NCBI RefSeq assembly: GCF_009498455.1
Contig: NZ_CP045644.1
Location: forward strand, 744,001-808,000
DNA from: Variovorax paradoxus
GTDB lineage: Bacteria > Pseudomonadota > Gammaproteobacteria > Burkholderiales > Burkholderiaceae_C
Direction: 5' to 3'
DNA: 64,000 nucleotides
The position numbers and the translations under genes are program-made. Numbering within the stretch: the first letter of the stretch is position 1; each line of letters opens with the position of its first letter. This document shows, piece by piece, positions 8,925-17,776 of this stretch. Under the pieces are notes generated by a model. It searched no databases. It was not told the DNA's origin and saw only the letters and a list, made by a program, of their open reading frames with translations.

Positions 8925-9926
8925 TCACAGCGCCTTCAGGAACGCCAGCAGAGCCTTGGGCGGACGGTACGTAGTGAGCTTCACCTGCGGTGCCTTCAGG
9001 CGCGCCAATGCCCGCTCCTTCATCGCCAGGTCCGCCTCGACGTACATGTGCGTTGTCGCTGGACTCTCGTGTCCGAGCCACAAGGCGATCTCGCACGGGT
9101 CGGCGCCTGACTGAAGCAAGCACATTGCCGTGGCGTGTCTAACCAGGTGCGGCGACACCGACATGCTGATCAAGTCGGGGTATTTGCGAGAGGCGATCTG
9201 CACGGCGAGCTTCAGACGCTGAGCGACGTTGGCCCGCGTCATAGGCTTGCCGTCGCGGCGCGGCAGCAGCGGCGAGTCGGCGTGAAGTTCTGGGTTCAGG
9301 TGGAGCCAATCCCTCACCGCCCTGGCGCTGGTCTTCCACAGCGGCAATGAGCGCTGCTTGCGTCCTTTGCCGTGCAGCCGGATGCTCGACGTCGGGCCGA
9401 GCACGACGTCTTCCACCCGAACGCCGAGGATCTCCGAGACACGGGCCCCGGTGTTGAACATCAGCGCGAACATCAGGCGATCTCGCTGGCCGATCCAGGT
9501 GTCGCCCGGCGCGTCGATCAAGGCGAGCATCTGTTGCCTGGGGACGAAGCCCACCATCTTGCGATCGAAGCGCTTCATCGGTACAGCCAGGGCTTGCTCA
9601 ATGAGGCCCAGGTGAAGCGGGTCGCGTCTCGCGGCGAACTTCAGGAAGGAGCGCACTGCGGCCAGCCGGATGTTGCGGCTGCGCACTGAGCTGTGTCGTT
9701 CCTGCTCAAGGTAATCAAGGAAGCCGACGAGGAACTTCGCAGTGACGTCGGTCAGCTCCATGCTGTTCGGCTCCTTGCCCTGCCGTTGCGCGTAGCGCAG
9801 CAGCAGCACGAATGTGTCTCGGTACGAAGCCACCGTGCACGGGCTCAGGGCTCGCTGTTGGAGCATGTAGTCGGTGAAGAACTCCTGCACCAGGGTCGCG
9901 AAGCTCGGCGATGTCGGCTTACTCAT
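8925..9926 (-). CDS. RIT tyrosine recombinase, third gene
   Basis: A 333-residue site-specific tyrosine recombinase (phage-integrase family). It has an N-terminal SAM-like DNA-binding domain (QEFFTDYMLQQRALSP onward) and a catalytic domain. The visible catalytic set is Arg in TGARVSEIL, His-x-x-Arg in SPHLVRHATA, His in WLGHESPATT and the nucleophile in MYVEADL. All catalytic residues are present, so it looks active. Its start overlaps the end of the second recombinase by 8 bases, so the trio is probably translated as one coupled unit. Confidence 0.93.
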   Translation of the reverse strand: MSKPTSPSFATLVQEFFTDYMLQQRALSPCTVASYRDTFVLLLRYAQRQGKEPNSMELTDVTAKFLVGFLDYLEQERHSSVRSRNIRLAAVRSFLKFAARRDPLHLGLIEQALAVPMKRFDRKMVGFVPRQQMLALIDAPGDTWIGQRDRLMFALMFNTGARVSEILGVRVEDVVLGPTSSIRLHGKGRKQRSLPLWKTSARAVRDWLHLNPELHADSPLLPRRDGKPMTRANVAQRLKLAVQIASRKYPDLISMSVSPHLVRHATAMCLLQSGADPCEIALWLGHESPATTHMYVEADLAMKERALARLKAPQVKLTTYRPPKALLAFLKAL

Positions 9927-10875
9927 CGCCGTCTCCTGCGAGCGAGAAGCGCTCGAACTTTGCGCCGACGATGTCCATCAATTCAGGTACGCCTGTGAGA
10001 TACCAGTAGGTGTCGGTGATCTTGGCGTGGCCAAGGTAGGTGCACAGCCAGAACATCGCCTGGTCAATGGACACACCAGTCTCATGCCAGAGCTGAACGC
10101 GTCGAACTGCCATCGTGTGCCGAAGGTCGTGCAGGCGCGGGTTGGTGTGGTCGCCTCGCGTGCACCACCCCAATCGAGGTCGTAGGCGTTTGAAGACGTG
10201 CTCGGCAGTACTTGCGGGCAAGAATCCACCGATGCGGGAGACGAAGAATGGCGCATCCGCATCGGAGTCGGCGTGCCGGTCGCGCATGTGCCGATACTCC
10301 ATCAGCGCCTGCACCACGCTGGCATGGATCGGAAGACAGCGGGACTTGTGGAACTTGGTCTCCCGTACAGTGATTGTCGCGACGTCCAGATCAATGTCGC
10401 CGACCCGAAGTTTCAACGCTTCGGAGATCCTGAGCCCGACGGCTGCCAGAAGCCCGAACAGCGTGCGGTACATCAGCGGGCGCAAGCCCCCCAAGGGGGC
10501 CAGGCCATCGGCGTACCGTAGCAGTTGCAGGATCTCTTCGTTGGTGTAAATGTGCGGCGTCAGTCTGCGGTGACCGCGGCCGAGGGCGTTCGTCGGCAGC
10601 ACTTCGGTGTCCACCTCGAATTGCCGGTAGTAGGCCGCAAACGGCCGCAGGATCTCGATCCTGCGCGCCGCGGTCACTGTGTCGGTGCGGTGAACATGCT
10701 GCCGCGCCCATTCGACCTGCAATTCCCGCGTCAACGGCCCCTTGTGGCCGCGGGCGTCGGCGAAGCGGGCGAACCGCATCAGCTCGGTGGCCGGCGCCTT
10801 CAACGCAAAGCCGAGCTGCCGACGTTCCTTGAGGTAGCGCTGCACAGTCGCCTGCAGCGTCGTCTCGGCCTTCAT
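9919..10875 (-). CDS. RIT tyrosine recombinase, second gene
   Basis: A 318-residue recombinase. I chose the ATG at 10875 because GGGGAG lies 6 bases upstream and because it forms an ATGA overlap with the first gene; the longer open frame upstream is only read-through. Catalytic residues are Arg in AVGLRISEAL, His-x-x-Arg in LHDLRHTMAV, His in TYLGHAKITD and Tyr in the following TYWYLTG. It belongs to the same family as its neighbours but is clearly divergent from them, as is usual in RIT elements. Confidence 0.92.
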   Translation of the reverse strand: MKAETTLQATVQRYLKERRQLGFALKAPATELMRFARFADARGHKGPLTRELQVEWARQHVHRTDTVTAARRIEILRPFAAYYRQFEVDTEVLPTNALGRGHRRLTPHIYTNEEILQLLRYADGLAPLGGLRPLMYRTLFGLLAAVGLRISEALKLRVGDIDLDVATITVRETKFHKSRCLPIHASVVQALMEYRHMRDRHADSDADAPFFVSRIGGFLPASTAEHVFKRLRPRLGWCTRGDHTNPRLHDLRHTMAVRRVQLWHETGVSIDQAMFWLCTYLGHAKITDTYWYLTGVPELMDIVGAKFERFSLAGDGDE

Positions 10876-12098
10876 GCCGTGCTCCCCGGCCATGGCATTG
10901 CCACAGCGCCAAGGCGATTCATGTCGACCTTGGCGTAAATGAGTGTGGTGTCGAGGTGGCGGTGACGCAGCACATCGGCTACTTCCTTGAGTGTGCCCCC
11001 GGTGTCGAGCAGTCGGCTGGCCAGGGTGTGGCGAAGGATATGCACGCGGGTATAGGGCAAGCCACAGCGTCGATAGGCATTGCGCACGGTGTTGCGCACG
11101 ACGTCCGGGCCCACGGGTTCGTCGGCCGGCGCCACGTGCCGGACGAACACCTGCCGGTTGACCGTCAGAGGTCGCTCCATCCGTAGGTACTCGGCGATGG
11201 CGCGGCCGGTCGCCGGCGGCAAGGGCATCAAGTCCGTGCGCCGGGTCTTGCACTTGGCGATGCGCAAGGTGCCGGCCGTCCAGTCGATGTCGTCCAGCGC
11301 AAGGCGGCTGACTTCGTGGGTGCGCAATCCGAGGTCCACGAAGCATCGCACGATCGCGTATGAGCGAAGGCGCGAAGGCAGCCCGGGCGGGAAGGCATCG
11401 AGCAATCGCTCGACATCGTTGCGCGACAGCGTCTGCGGCAGCGGCGCCAAGCGCCACCGCGCCGGTGACCCAATCACCGGTAACAAATGCTCGACACGGT
11501 CGCCTTCGAAGGCTCTGAAGTGCAAGTAGCCGCGCAATGCCGTGGCGATCACGCCCCCACTGGCCGGCGACACGCGGTCGAGTTCCTGAGCAATGAATCG
11601 CCGCAGTTGCTCCGCGCTCGGCGTGACCGCCGCAGCCTTGCGAATTAATGCGTCCACGATCTTCAGTCGCCGAAGACGAGTACTTCGAGCCAAGCCCCTG
11701 GCCTGTTGCATATGCTCGTCATAGCGGTGCAGTGCCTCTTCAATCGGGTCGACCCGACGTCTGTCTGTCACGATCCCGGAGTTCCCAAGAACTACTCTCA
11801 GGTGTTGCAGTGCAGCTCGAACTTGGTGGCGACAACGATGCGCCAGGGACGGGCAAGTACAGCGTGGCAAATGCTCATCGATGAACCTCGCGATCGCGTG
11901 ATCGAGGTCATCCAGCGGATGACGACATCGACGAATCCATCGCGCGAAGTGCGCGAGGCAGCAGAGGTACGACCTCGCCGTGCTGGGCGCATAGCGCCGC
12001 TCGGTCAAGTAGCTCCAATAGGCAGGTACTGACGGCGCAAGCGCGCTCGAGCGAAGCCATGACGCGGCCGTCGGATGAAGGGTATCAAAAGCATCCAT
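10872..12098 (-). CDS. RIT tyrosine recombinase, first gene
   Basis: A 408-residue recombinase, the first of the three in transcription order. The ATG at 12098 has AGGAGA 6 bases upstream and gives MDAFDTLHPTAA; an alternative frame start 9 codons earlier lacks a ribosome site. Catalytic residues are Arg in DLGLRTHEVS, His-x-x-Arg in HILRHTLASR, His in LRHRHLDTT and Tyr in LIYAKVD. A His/Cys-rich stretch (HLPRCTCPSLAHRCRH) near residue 100 is a putative zinc-binding insert in the N-terminal domain. Confidence 0.92.
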   Translation of the reverse strand: MDAFDTLHPTAASWLRSSALAPSVPAYWSYLTERRYAPSTARSYLCCLAHFARWIRRCRHPLDDLDHAIARFIDEHLPRCTCPSLAHRCRHQVRAALQHLRVVLGNSGIVTDRRRVDPIEEALHRYDEHMQQARGLARSTRLRRLKIVDALIRKAAAVTPSAEQLRRFIAQELDRVSPASGGVIATALRGYLHFRAFEGDRVEHLLPVIGSPARWRLAPLPQTLSRNDVERLLDAFPPGLPSRLRSYAIVRCFVDLGLRTHEVSRLALDDIDWTAGTLRIAKCKTRRTDLMPLPPATGRAIAEYLRMERPLTVNRQVFVRHVAPADEPVGPDVVRNTVRNAYRRCGLPYTRVHILRHTLASRLLDTGGTLKEVADVLRHRHLDTTLIYAKVDMNRLGAVAMPWPGSTA

Positions 12099-12217
12099 GA
12101 TCGTCTCCTGAGGTGGGGTTGACACCGCAGGAGACGCTTACTTTTATGCGAAGTCCAGAGCCATCCGGATGCGCCTCAGACCGCCGGGATCTGCCCTTTT
12201 GCCGATCTCGTCACGCG

Positions 12218-12252
12218 CGACTTCGCATAAAAGCGCACTTCGCATTACGGCG
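12218..12252 (-). repeat. RIT right terminal inverted repeat
   Basis: The exact reverse complement of 8824-8858. Beyond it the sequence passes directly into IS66 tnpC codons (WAMGR). Confidence 0.92.
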
Positions 12253-13686
12253 TCCCATGGCCCAGGGGCGGATTCGGTTTTCCAAGTGGTTGTTGTCCAC
12301 CGGCACGTCGCCGTCGAGGAGGTTGCGCGTCAGCGCAGCCCAGGCATTCAGGCTGTAGCTCAAGGCCTTGGCCGTCGCCCCGCCATCGGGGACCCTGGCG
12401 CGCTCGAGCTGCAGCCACACATGCAGTTCCTCCCACAGAGGCCTGGTCACCGACTGACGCATGCGTAGACGGTCTTCGCCAGCGAGTTGTCCGAACTGGC
12501 GCTCCGCGCGGTAAATCGTCGCAATGCGCCTGAGCGCTTCGGTGGCCACGTCGCTGGTGCCGGACTTGCCCAGCTCGTGGAAGTGGCGCCTCGCATGAGC
12601 GAGACATCCAGCGGCAATGCGATCAGCGTGCGCTGCGACGACGTTGTCGTATGCCGAGTATTCGTCGCGCACCAGCGTGCCGCTCCAAGGCATGTGCGCG
12701 CCGAAGCCGTCGCTTCCCTGCAGGAAGGCAATGGGGTACTGGGCGCCGCGGCCCAGGCAGAACTCGTACACGACGCCCGGCAGTGGATCGAAGGCTCCCC
12801 TGGCATAGGCCCAGATGTAGGCCCTCCTCGTCTTTCCCCGGCCTGGGTCCAACATGGCAACAGGTGTCTCGTCGGCATGCAGCACCCTCGACTGCAGTAC
12901 GAAGCGCTTGTGGGCGTCGTACAAGGGCTCCAGGGCCGCGCCAGCGCGCCCCGAGGTCTGTGCCAGCGTCGAGCGCGGCGTGTGCACACCGGAGCGCGCG
13001 TTGATGGTCTCCAGCCTGTAGTACGGCAGGTGGTCGACGAAGTGGCTGGTCAGCGTGTGCGCGATAAGACCGGCGGCCATGATGCCGCCGTCGATGATCT
13101 GCGGCACGGCCGGTTCCTGCACCAGGCACTGGCAGCAGCGGCAGGCCCACTTGCCGTAGATGTGGCGATGAACGAAGAACTCGGCCGGCACGATGTCCAG
13201 TTGTTCGCTAATGTCTTCGCCCACGCGCACCATCGGCCGGCCGCATTCGGGCAACGGGCAGTTCGTGTCATCGGGCTCATGGGGGTGATCTACCCGACGC
13301 AGATGTTCGGGCAGCTTCTGGCGGCGAGGCTTGCATGGAGGCTTGTCGCCTTCTTCCTGCGCCTGCTTGGCCGGCGACTTGGATTGCAGTTGCTCAAGCT
13401 GCGCCTGCAGGCTGGCTTCGTCCTCGGCCATCGTCTCTTCGAACAGGCGCCGCTGTTCGGCGTTCATGGCTTCGGTTCTAGCGTCGAACTTCCACGCCTT
13501 CAGGCGCGCCAGCTCGAACATCACCTTCTCCAGCTTGGCGTCCCTGAATTTGATCTCGTGCGCCTGGCGCTCAATGTGCTGGGCCTGCTGCTGGATGTGG
13601 GCCAACATCTGCTGCGCCAGCGCGGTAACGGTCTCGGGCGACAGACTGCTGAGGTCCGAGGCATTGAGATCGTGCAGGTGCTGCAT
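12253..13686 (-). pseudogene. tnpC: IS66 transposase TnpC, 5' part
   Basis: The first 478 or so codons of an IS66 DDE transposase. It begins MQHLHDLNASDLSS, then a coiled-coil leader, a zinc-finger segment (CPLPECGRPM and WACRCCQC), catalytic Asp in LHADETPVAML, a second Asp in RDEYSAYD and Glu in NNHLENR. The frame then runs into the RIT inverted repeat after WAMGR and ends nine codons later. The missing tail is at 8607-8800. Confidence 0.93.
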
Positions 13687-13756
13687 ACATCCATCATGCC
13701 GGCGATCACACGCACCTGCCATGCGGGGTAGCGCTGTCAACGCTCGCGCGCCGACT

Positions 13757-14098
13757 TCACAGCCGGGTGATGACGCGCATGTCCTCCAGGCGCTGCCAGG
13801 GCAGGCCCAACACCAGGGCGTCGAATTGCTCGCGCGTCAGCGTGAGCGGCGCACCGCTCGTCGAACCTTGAGCCGGCCACGCGAAGCCGCCGACGTTCAG
13901 CCGTCGAGCGGCACACCACACACCGAAGCCATCGTGCACCAGCAGCTTGATGCGCGTGTGCCGGGCGTTGGCAAACAAGTAGCCGTGATGTGCCTGCGCG
14001 GCGCCGAAGACCTTCACGACGCTTGCCAGCAGTCGTTCGGCGCCGGCGCGCATGTCCATGGGCTGCACGGCCAGCCACACCGCGTCGATGCGGATCAC
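13757..14098 (-). CDS. tnpB: IS66 TnpB accessory protein
   Basis: A 113-residue protein starting MIRIDAVWLAVQPMDMR, with the family core YLFANARHTRIKLLVHDGFG and QFDALVLGLPWQRLE. It overlaps tnpA by 4 bases (ATGA) and is intact. TnpB is needed for IS66 transposition, but its biochemical role is not settled. Confidence 0.94.
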   Translation of the reverse strand: MIRIDAVWLAVQPMDMRAGAERLLASVVKVFGAAQAHHGYLFANARHTRIKLLVHDGFGVWCAARRLNVGGFAWPAQGSTSGAPLTLTREQFDALVLGLPWQRLEDMRVITRL

Positions 14099-14460
14099 TT
14101 CAGCAACTCGCGCGTCCAGATGCCCAACTGCGCCGCCGCCTCCAGTGGCCAGTCCACGCTGATCACCACGGCGCCGCGCTTGATCTGCACCTGAATCTGC
14201 GTTGGGGATGCCGACACCGCCGACGCAACCGGTGGCAACATCATTGGAACGAACGTCGGCTCCTGCAGTGCGATGGCATCGGGCGTCTCCAACGATTCCC
14301 GTACCTTCTTGCGCCAGGAGTGCACCACGTTGGCATTGATGCCATGCGCCATCGCGACCTTCGCCACCGATGCGTTCGGCCTCTCACATTCGCTCAGCAC
14401 TTGCTGCTTGAGCTCTTCACTGTACCGGCGCCGACGCACCTCTTGACCGTTTGCCATCAT
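14095..14460 (-). CDS. tnpA: IS66 TnpA accessory protein
   Basis: About 121 residues. The N-terminal helix-turn-helix (RRRYSEELKQQVLSECERP and AKVAMAHGINANVVHSW) is followed by a Pro-rich linker and a C-terminal beta region ending WTRELLK. Three ATG codons (14466, 14460 and 14457) could serve as the start and none has a strong ribosome site. First gene of the IS66 operon, 76 bases inside the element end. Confidence 0.92.
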   Translation of the reverse strand: MMANGQEVRRRRYSEELKQQVLSECERPNASVAKVAMAHGINANVVHSWRKKVRESLETPDAIALQEPTFVPMMLPPVASAVSASPTQIQVQIKRGAVVISVDWPLEAAAQLGIWTRELLK

Positions 14461-14664
14461 GTCCATCTATTCGTTCGTGGACACGATCGTTGCCGCCAGC
14501 GCCCGAGCGTTCAAGATGGGGCGGCCAGCCCCTTACGGCTCTCCTAATGAATTGGCCTGCTTAATTAAGGCAAGGGGGCGCCACGCATTTATCTCGTGCC
14601 ACGACAGTCGCATCCAATGCAGGATTGGCCGAGCACCGCACCCAACGGGATTCGAAAGTGCCTT

Positions 14665-15009
14665 TTACCTTGAGACAGTCAGTTCCTGAAGCAAACACAA
14701 AACCCGCTTACGCCCGTCCCCCCCAAGAGCGTGGAAAAGTCGCAAAAGCTCCGCCTCGTCATCGTCAGCTGCCCAAAAATACGACAGCGGCACACCCAGC
14801 ACCTGGGCCAAGCGCCTGGACATCAGCACATCAGGCATGTGCCTTCCACGTTCGTATTGGTTAATTCTTGCACTAGCGGAGAACGCATCCATGCCGGCCG
14901 CTACACCCAATCGCTCCTGCGAGAAGTTGCTACGCAACCGTGCTACCTTGAGTCGCCGAGAAAACAAAGGCAGCGCAGGGTCCACCTGAGTACCGCTCGC
15001 ATGTGACAT
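14665..15009 (-). CDS. XRE-family helix-turn-helix regulator
   Basis: A 114-residue regulator. The HTH covers roughly residues 16-75: RLKVARLRSNFSQERLGVAA, then ARINQYERGRHMPD, then RLAQVLGVPLSYFWA. The C-terminal tail (DEAELLRLFHALGGDGRK) is of the short type seen in cryptic chromosomal or phage-related repressors. It stands alone next to the IS66 insertion. Its target is unknown. Confidence 0.85.
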   Translation of the reverse strand: MSHASGTQVDPALPLFSRRLKVARLRSNFSQERLGVAAGMDAFSASARINQYERGRHMPDVLMSRRLAQVLGVPLSYFWAADDDEAELLRLFHALGGDGRKRVLCLLQELTVSR

Positions 15010-16436
15010 GCTTAGATATTTGTGGGTTTATATCCTCCTTTATACCAAATCCTCCTTCGTGCCCGACGTACAAATACTCTCATAGCGACACTCGCCGTGA
15101 AGCTCGCGGAGGTTTCAACAGATGCATTTACCGCCAAACGGACGTCTAAAAATTCAGCTTTCGAGTAGCCAGAAGTGAATCTCCAATCGGTTGTATCTGA
15201 TTCTTCGTCGGATTGGATTTTGAAAACTGTAGCCGCCAAACGTCAATCCATGCGCAGGCTGGGCTGGCCGAACGTTGATAACGCATGCTCAGCCGCCCTC
15301 TCCTGCTGAATCAAGCTGGTTAAACAGCTGATTTTGGAGTACGCCTGCATCGATGCCTCATGAAGTCCTGTAAAACTTTTCCCACTTGCTGCGCCCCCAC
15401 ACGGTACCTGTGGCAGCCACTATCTCAATTTTCCGGTCCCTTGCCTACCCATCGGACGAGTTGCTCAAGACGCCCTGCATGGGCAGCACCACGAAGAACA
15501 GAATCTGCCCAGTCATGCAGCAAACTGAACGAGCGTGTTCACGCCTTTCTGGGGCGCCAGATCAATGGCGACCACCCGCCAGCGGCTTGGCGCGATCTGC
15601 ACAGTGAAGACGTAAGTGGCTAGGCGCCGCGATGCGTGCCGTTGATAGTGACCGTTAGGGTGAGCGCTGGCGAGAACCGCCAGGAGCTCGGTCTGAAGGT
15701 CAGACCTCGAAGGCCTCGCCCTTCGCTCTTTGGACTGAGCTCTGGCATAGTTTGAGCCACCGCGGGCCGCGCAGAGTCAAGTTGGGTGACCTGCGATCGC
15801 CACGAGAGCTTCAAGGCGGTCGCTGCAAAAGTGCTAGGCCACCCGACAGCATTGCCCGGCAGTTGCCGCCCCCGTAGAGATCTCTAGCCGAACAACCGAC
15901 ACCCAAGTAACTGAGCCCCCCCCGTCGGCTGCCGTCACTCACAACCGTCAAGTGCGGGACACCATTTACTCACAGCAGGCAGGACCGCAGTCCAAGCTGT
16001 ACGGCGCATCCAAAGGCCCTGTGCGATCGAGGAAAGTCGGGCAATCGCGCAGCGGGAACCAGGAGCCCAGGGGCCAGAACCGCCATGGCCGGGCTCGGCC
16101 CATTGTCGGCCGAGTTCCATGATCGGCCATACGGGGCGTTCGCCCAAGTGCCAGTCAAGTCGGAAGGCCCCCTCCAAAGCGGCGCGATACGCTACAAATC
16201 CTCGCGAGGCAGCACCAGAGCCCCCAGGCGAGGCGCTGCTCCACTTTCGCGAGCATGTCTCTAATGCACAACAAAAATGCAGGGCTTCCAAGATTTAGGG
16301 CGAATTGTTTTGCCCTGCCGCATCGGCTCTGGTGCAATAGCATCAACTTCCCAAAAGGAGGTTGGCCCGGGGTCCGGTGGGAGCACTAAGTGCCAGTCAC
16401 GGTGAGCCCTTCGCACCGGAGCCCTATGTTTAACCT
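15010..16436. other. 1.4 kb without a convincing gene
   Basis: Several open frames exist (for example 15012-15239 and 15935-16291, both minus), but none shows a family motif, ribosome site or consistent codon use. The base composition is uneven, which suggests decayed or acquired DNA between the XRE gene and the porin. The porin promoter and leader must lie in the last 150 bases. CCTTGGAG at 16433-16440 serves as its ribosome site. Confidence 0.5.
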
Positions 16437-16450
16437 TGGAGAAACTTGCA

Positions 16451-17674
16451 ATGAAAAAATCTCTAGTTGCTCTGGCTGCTCTGGCTGTTGCCGGTGTTGC
16501 CTCGGCTCAGTCGTCCGTCACGCTGTTTGGTGTGGTCGACGCGTCGATCAGCGGCTACTCGTCCACCTCGCGTGACCTGAACAGCGCCACCTTCCTGAAT
16601 CCGTTCTACCTGAACAAGGGCAGCGTCAAGGTCAGCAGCCGTCAACTGGCCAGTGGCGCTTACAACTCCAGCCGTCTGGGCTTCCGTGGTACGGAAGACC
16701 TGGGTGGCGGCCTGGCCGCCAGCTTCTGGCTCGAAGCCCCGATCACCAATGACGACGGCGCAACCGGCGTGTCGACGTTCGCTCGTCGCTCGACCGTGAG
16801 CCTGTCGGGTGGTTTCGGTGAAGTTCGCCTGGGTCGTGATTACACCCCGACGTTCTGGAACGACACCGTGTTCGATCCGTTCGGCACTGTTGGCGTGGGC
16901 ACCAACCTGATCTCGACGGCCAGCGGTTTCAACACCGCCGGCGGTGCGGGTGGCTTTGGTGGCAACCCGAACTACGTTCGCGCCAGCAACACCATCGGCT
17001 ACTTCCTGCCCCCGAACCTGGGTGGCTTCTACGGCCAGGTCCAATACGGCTTCAGCGAGAAGACGAAGTACAGCCCTGGTACCGCTACGCCCAACGTCGC
17101 GAACAACTCGCGCACCGGCCGTTACGTCGGTGGCCGTTTCGGCTACGCCAATGGTCCTCTGGACGTCGCGCTGGCTTATGGCAGCAGCACCTCGGGTGAC
17201 CAGTTCTACGCTGGCGTGACCAACAAGGTCAACACGCTGAACCTGGGTGCTTCGTATGACTTCGGTCCTGTGAAGCTGTTCGGTGAAGTGTCGCGCGTGA
17301 AGAACAAGGTTGACTATGAAGTGACCCCGTTCGTCGGCGCTACGCCTGATACCGATCTGACCGGCTACCTGCTGGGTGTGACCGTGCCCGTCGGTGCTGG
17401 CCTGATCCGCGCCGCTTACTCGTCGGTCAAGTACGACCTGAACCAGCCTGCAGTGCTGTTCCAGCCGCGTATCGCTGACCCGAAGGCCAACAAGCTGGCT
17501 ATCGGCTATGTGCACAATCTGTCGAAGCGCACTGCTCTGTACGCTACCGTTGCTCGCGTGAGCAACAAGAACGGTGCAGCGCTGACCGTCGGTGGTCCGG
17601 CTTTCTTCTCCGGCGCTGGCTTCACCCCGAAGAGCTCGACCGGCTACGACTTCGGTATCCGTCACGCTTTCTAA
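16451..17674 (+). CDS. Gram-negative outer-membrane porin (Burkholderiales type)
   Basis: A 407-residue 16-strand trimeric porin. I used the ATG at 16451 rather than the upstream one because it opens the signal peptide MKKSLVALAALAVAGVASAQ and has GGAG 10 bases upstream. The mature start SSVTLFGVVDASISGYSS, the PEFG-like constriction region (GEVRLGRDYTPTFW) and the C-terminal Phe (GIRHAF) needed for outer-membrane assembly are all present. Codon use is highly optimised, as for an abundant protein. A close paralogue lies at 41953-43197. Confidence 0.95.
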   Translation: MKKSLVALAALAVAGVASAQSSVTLFGVVDASISGYSSTSRDLNSATFLNPFYLNKGSVKVSSRQLASGAYNSSRLGFRGTEDLGGGLAASFWLEAPITNDDGATGVSTFARRSTVSLSGGFGEVRLGRDYTPTFWNDTVFDPFGTVGVGTNLISTASGFNTAGGAGGFGGNPNYVRASNTIGYFLPPNLGGFYGQVQYGFSEKTKYSPGTATPNVANNSRTGRYVGGRFGYANGPLDVALAYGSSTSGDQFYAGVTNKVNTLNLGASYDFGPVKLFGEVSRVKNKVDYEVTPFVGATPDTDLTGYLLGVTVPVGAGLIRAAYSSVKYDLNQPAVLFQPRIADPKANKLAIGYVHNLSKRTALYATVARVSNKNGAALTVGGPAFFSGAGFTPKSSTGYDFGIRHAF

Positions 17675-17713
17675 TTTGATGCTGGCGTAAGCCAGCTTCG
17701 AATCGAAAGACTG

Positions 17714-17745
17714 AAAGCCACCCAGCTTAGGCTAGGTGGCTTTTT
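17714..17745 (+). terminator. Rho-independent terminator of the porin gene
   Basis: AAAGCCACC and GGTGGCTTT pair around a 12-base loop and are followed by TTTTTA. It lies 40 bases behind the porin stop. Confidence 0.92.
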
Positions 17746-17776
17746 ACATTGTGAAATACGTCTGTTTGTAATTTGC

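Larger units (their letters stand above)
8824..12252 (-). mobile_element. RIT element (recombinase in trio)
   Basis: Three overlapping tyrosine-recombinase genes on one strand are enclosed by perfect 35-bp terminal inverted repeats (8824-8858 and 12218-12252, outermost bases CGCCGTAATG). This is the hallmark of RIT elements. It sits inside IS66 tnpC. GGCGT occurs at both outer junctions (8798-8802 and 12249-12253), which could be a 5-bp target duplication, although the right copy overlaps the inverted repeat. An extra CTTTTATGCGAAGTC at 12141-12155 repeats part of the terminal sequence inside the right end. Confidence 0.9.
8546..14536 (-). mobile_element. IS66-family element, split by a RIT element
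   Basis: The ends are imperfect inverted repeats starting GTAAGCGG (8546) and, on the other strand, GTAAGGGG (14536). Both run to a shared CCATCTTGA about 26 bases in. They are flanked by a perfect 8-bp direct repeat GGCTCTCC (8538-8545 and 14537-14544), the length typical of IS66. It carries tnpA, tnpB and tnpC reading leftward. tnpC is interrupted near its 3' end by the RIT element, so the IS66 can no longer make an intact TnpC. Without the insertion it would be about 2.5 kb. Confidence 0.93.

Noticed and set aside
9919..11457. Long 512-codon reading of the second RIT recombinase
   Set aside because: The first 194 codons overlap the first recombinase in another frame. The ATG at 10875 has a proper ribosome site and ATGA coupling.
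12487..13731. 414-codon plus-strand frame opposite IS66 tnpC
   Set aside because: Shadow of the transposase. The minus strand shows all IS66 motifs.
15012..15239. 75-codon minus-strand frame between the XRE gene and the porin
   Set aside because: No ribosome site, signal or known motif. Its position right behind the XRE start looks like chance.
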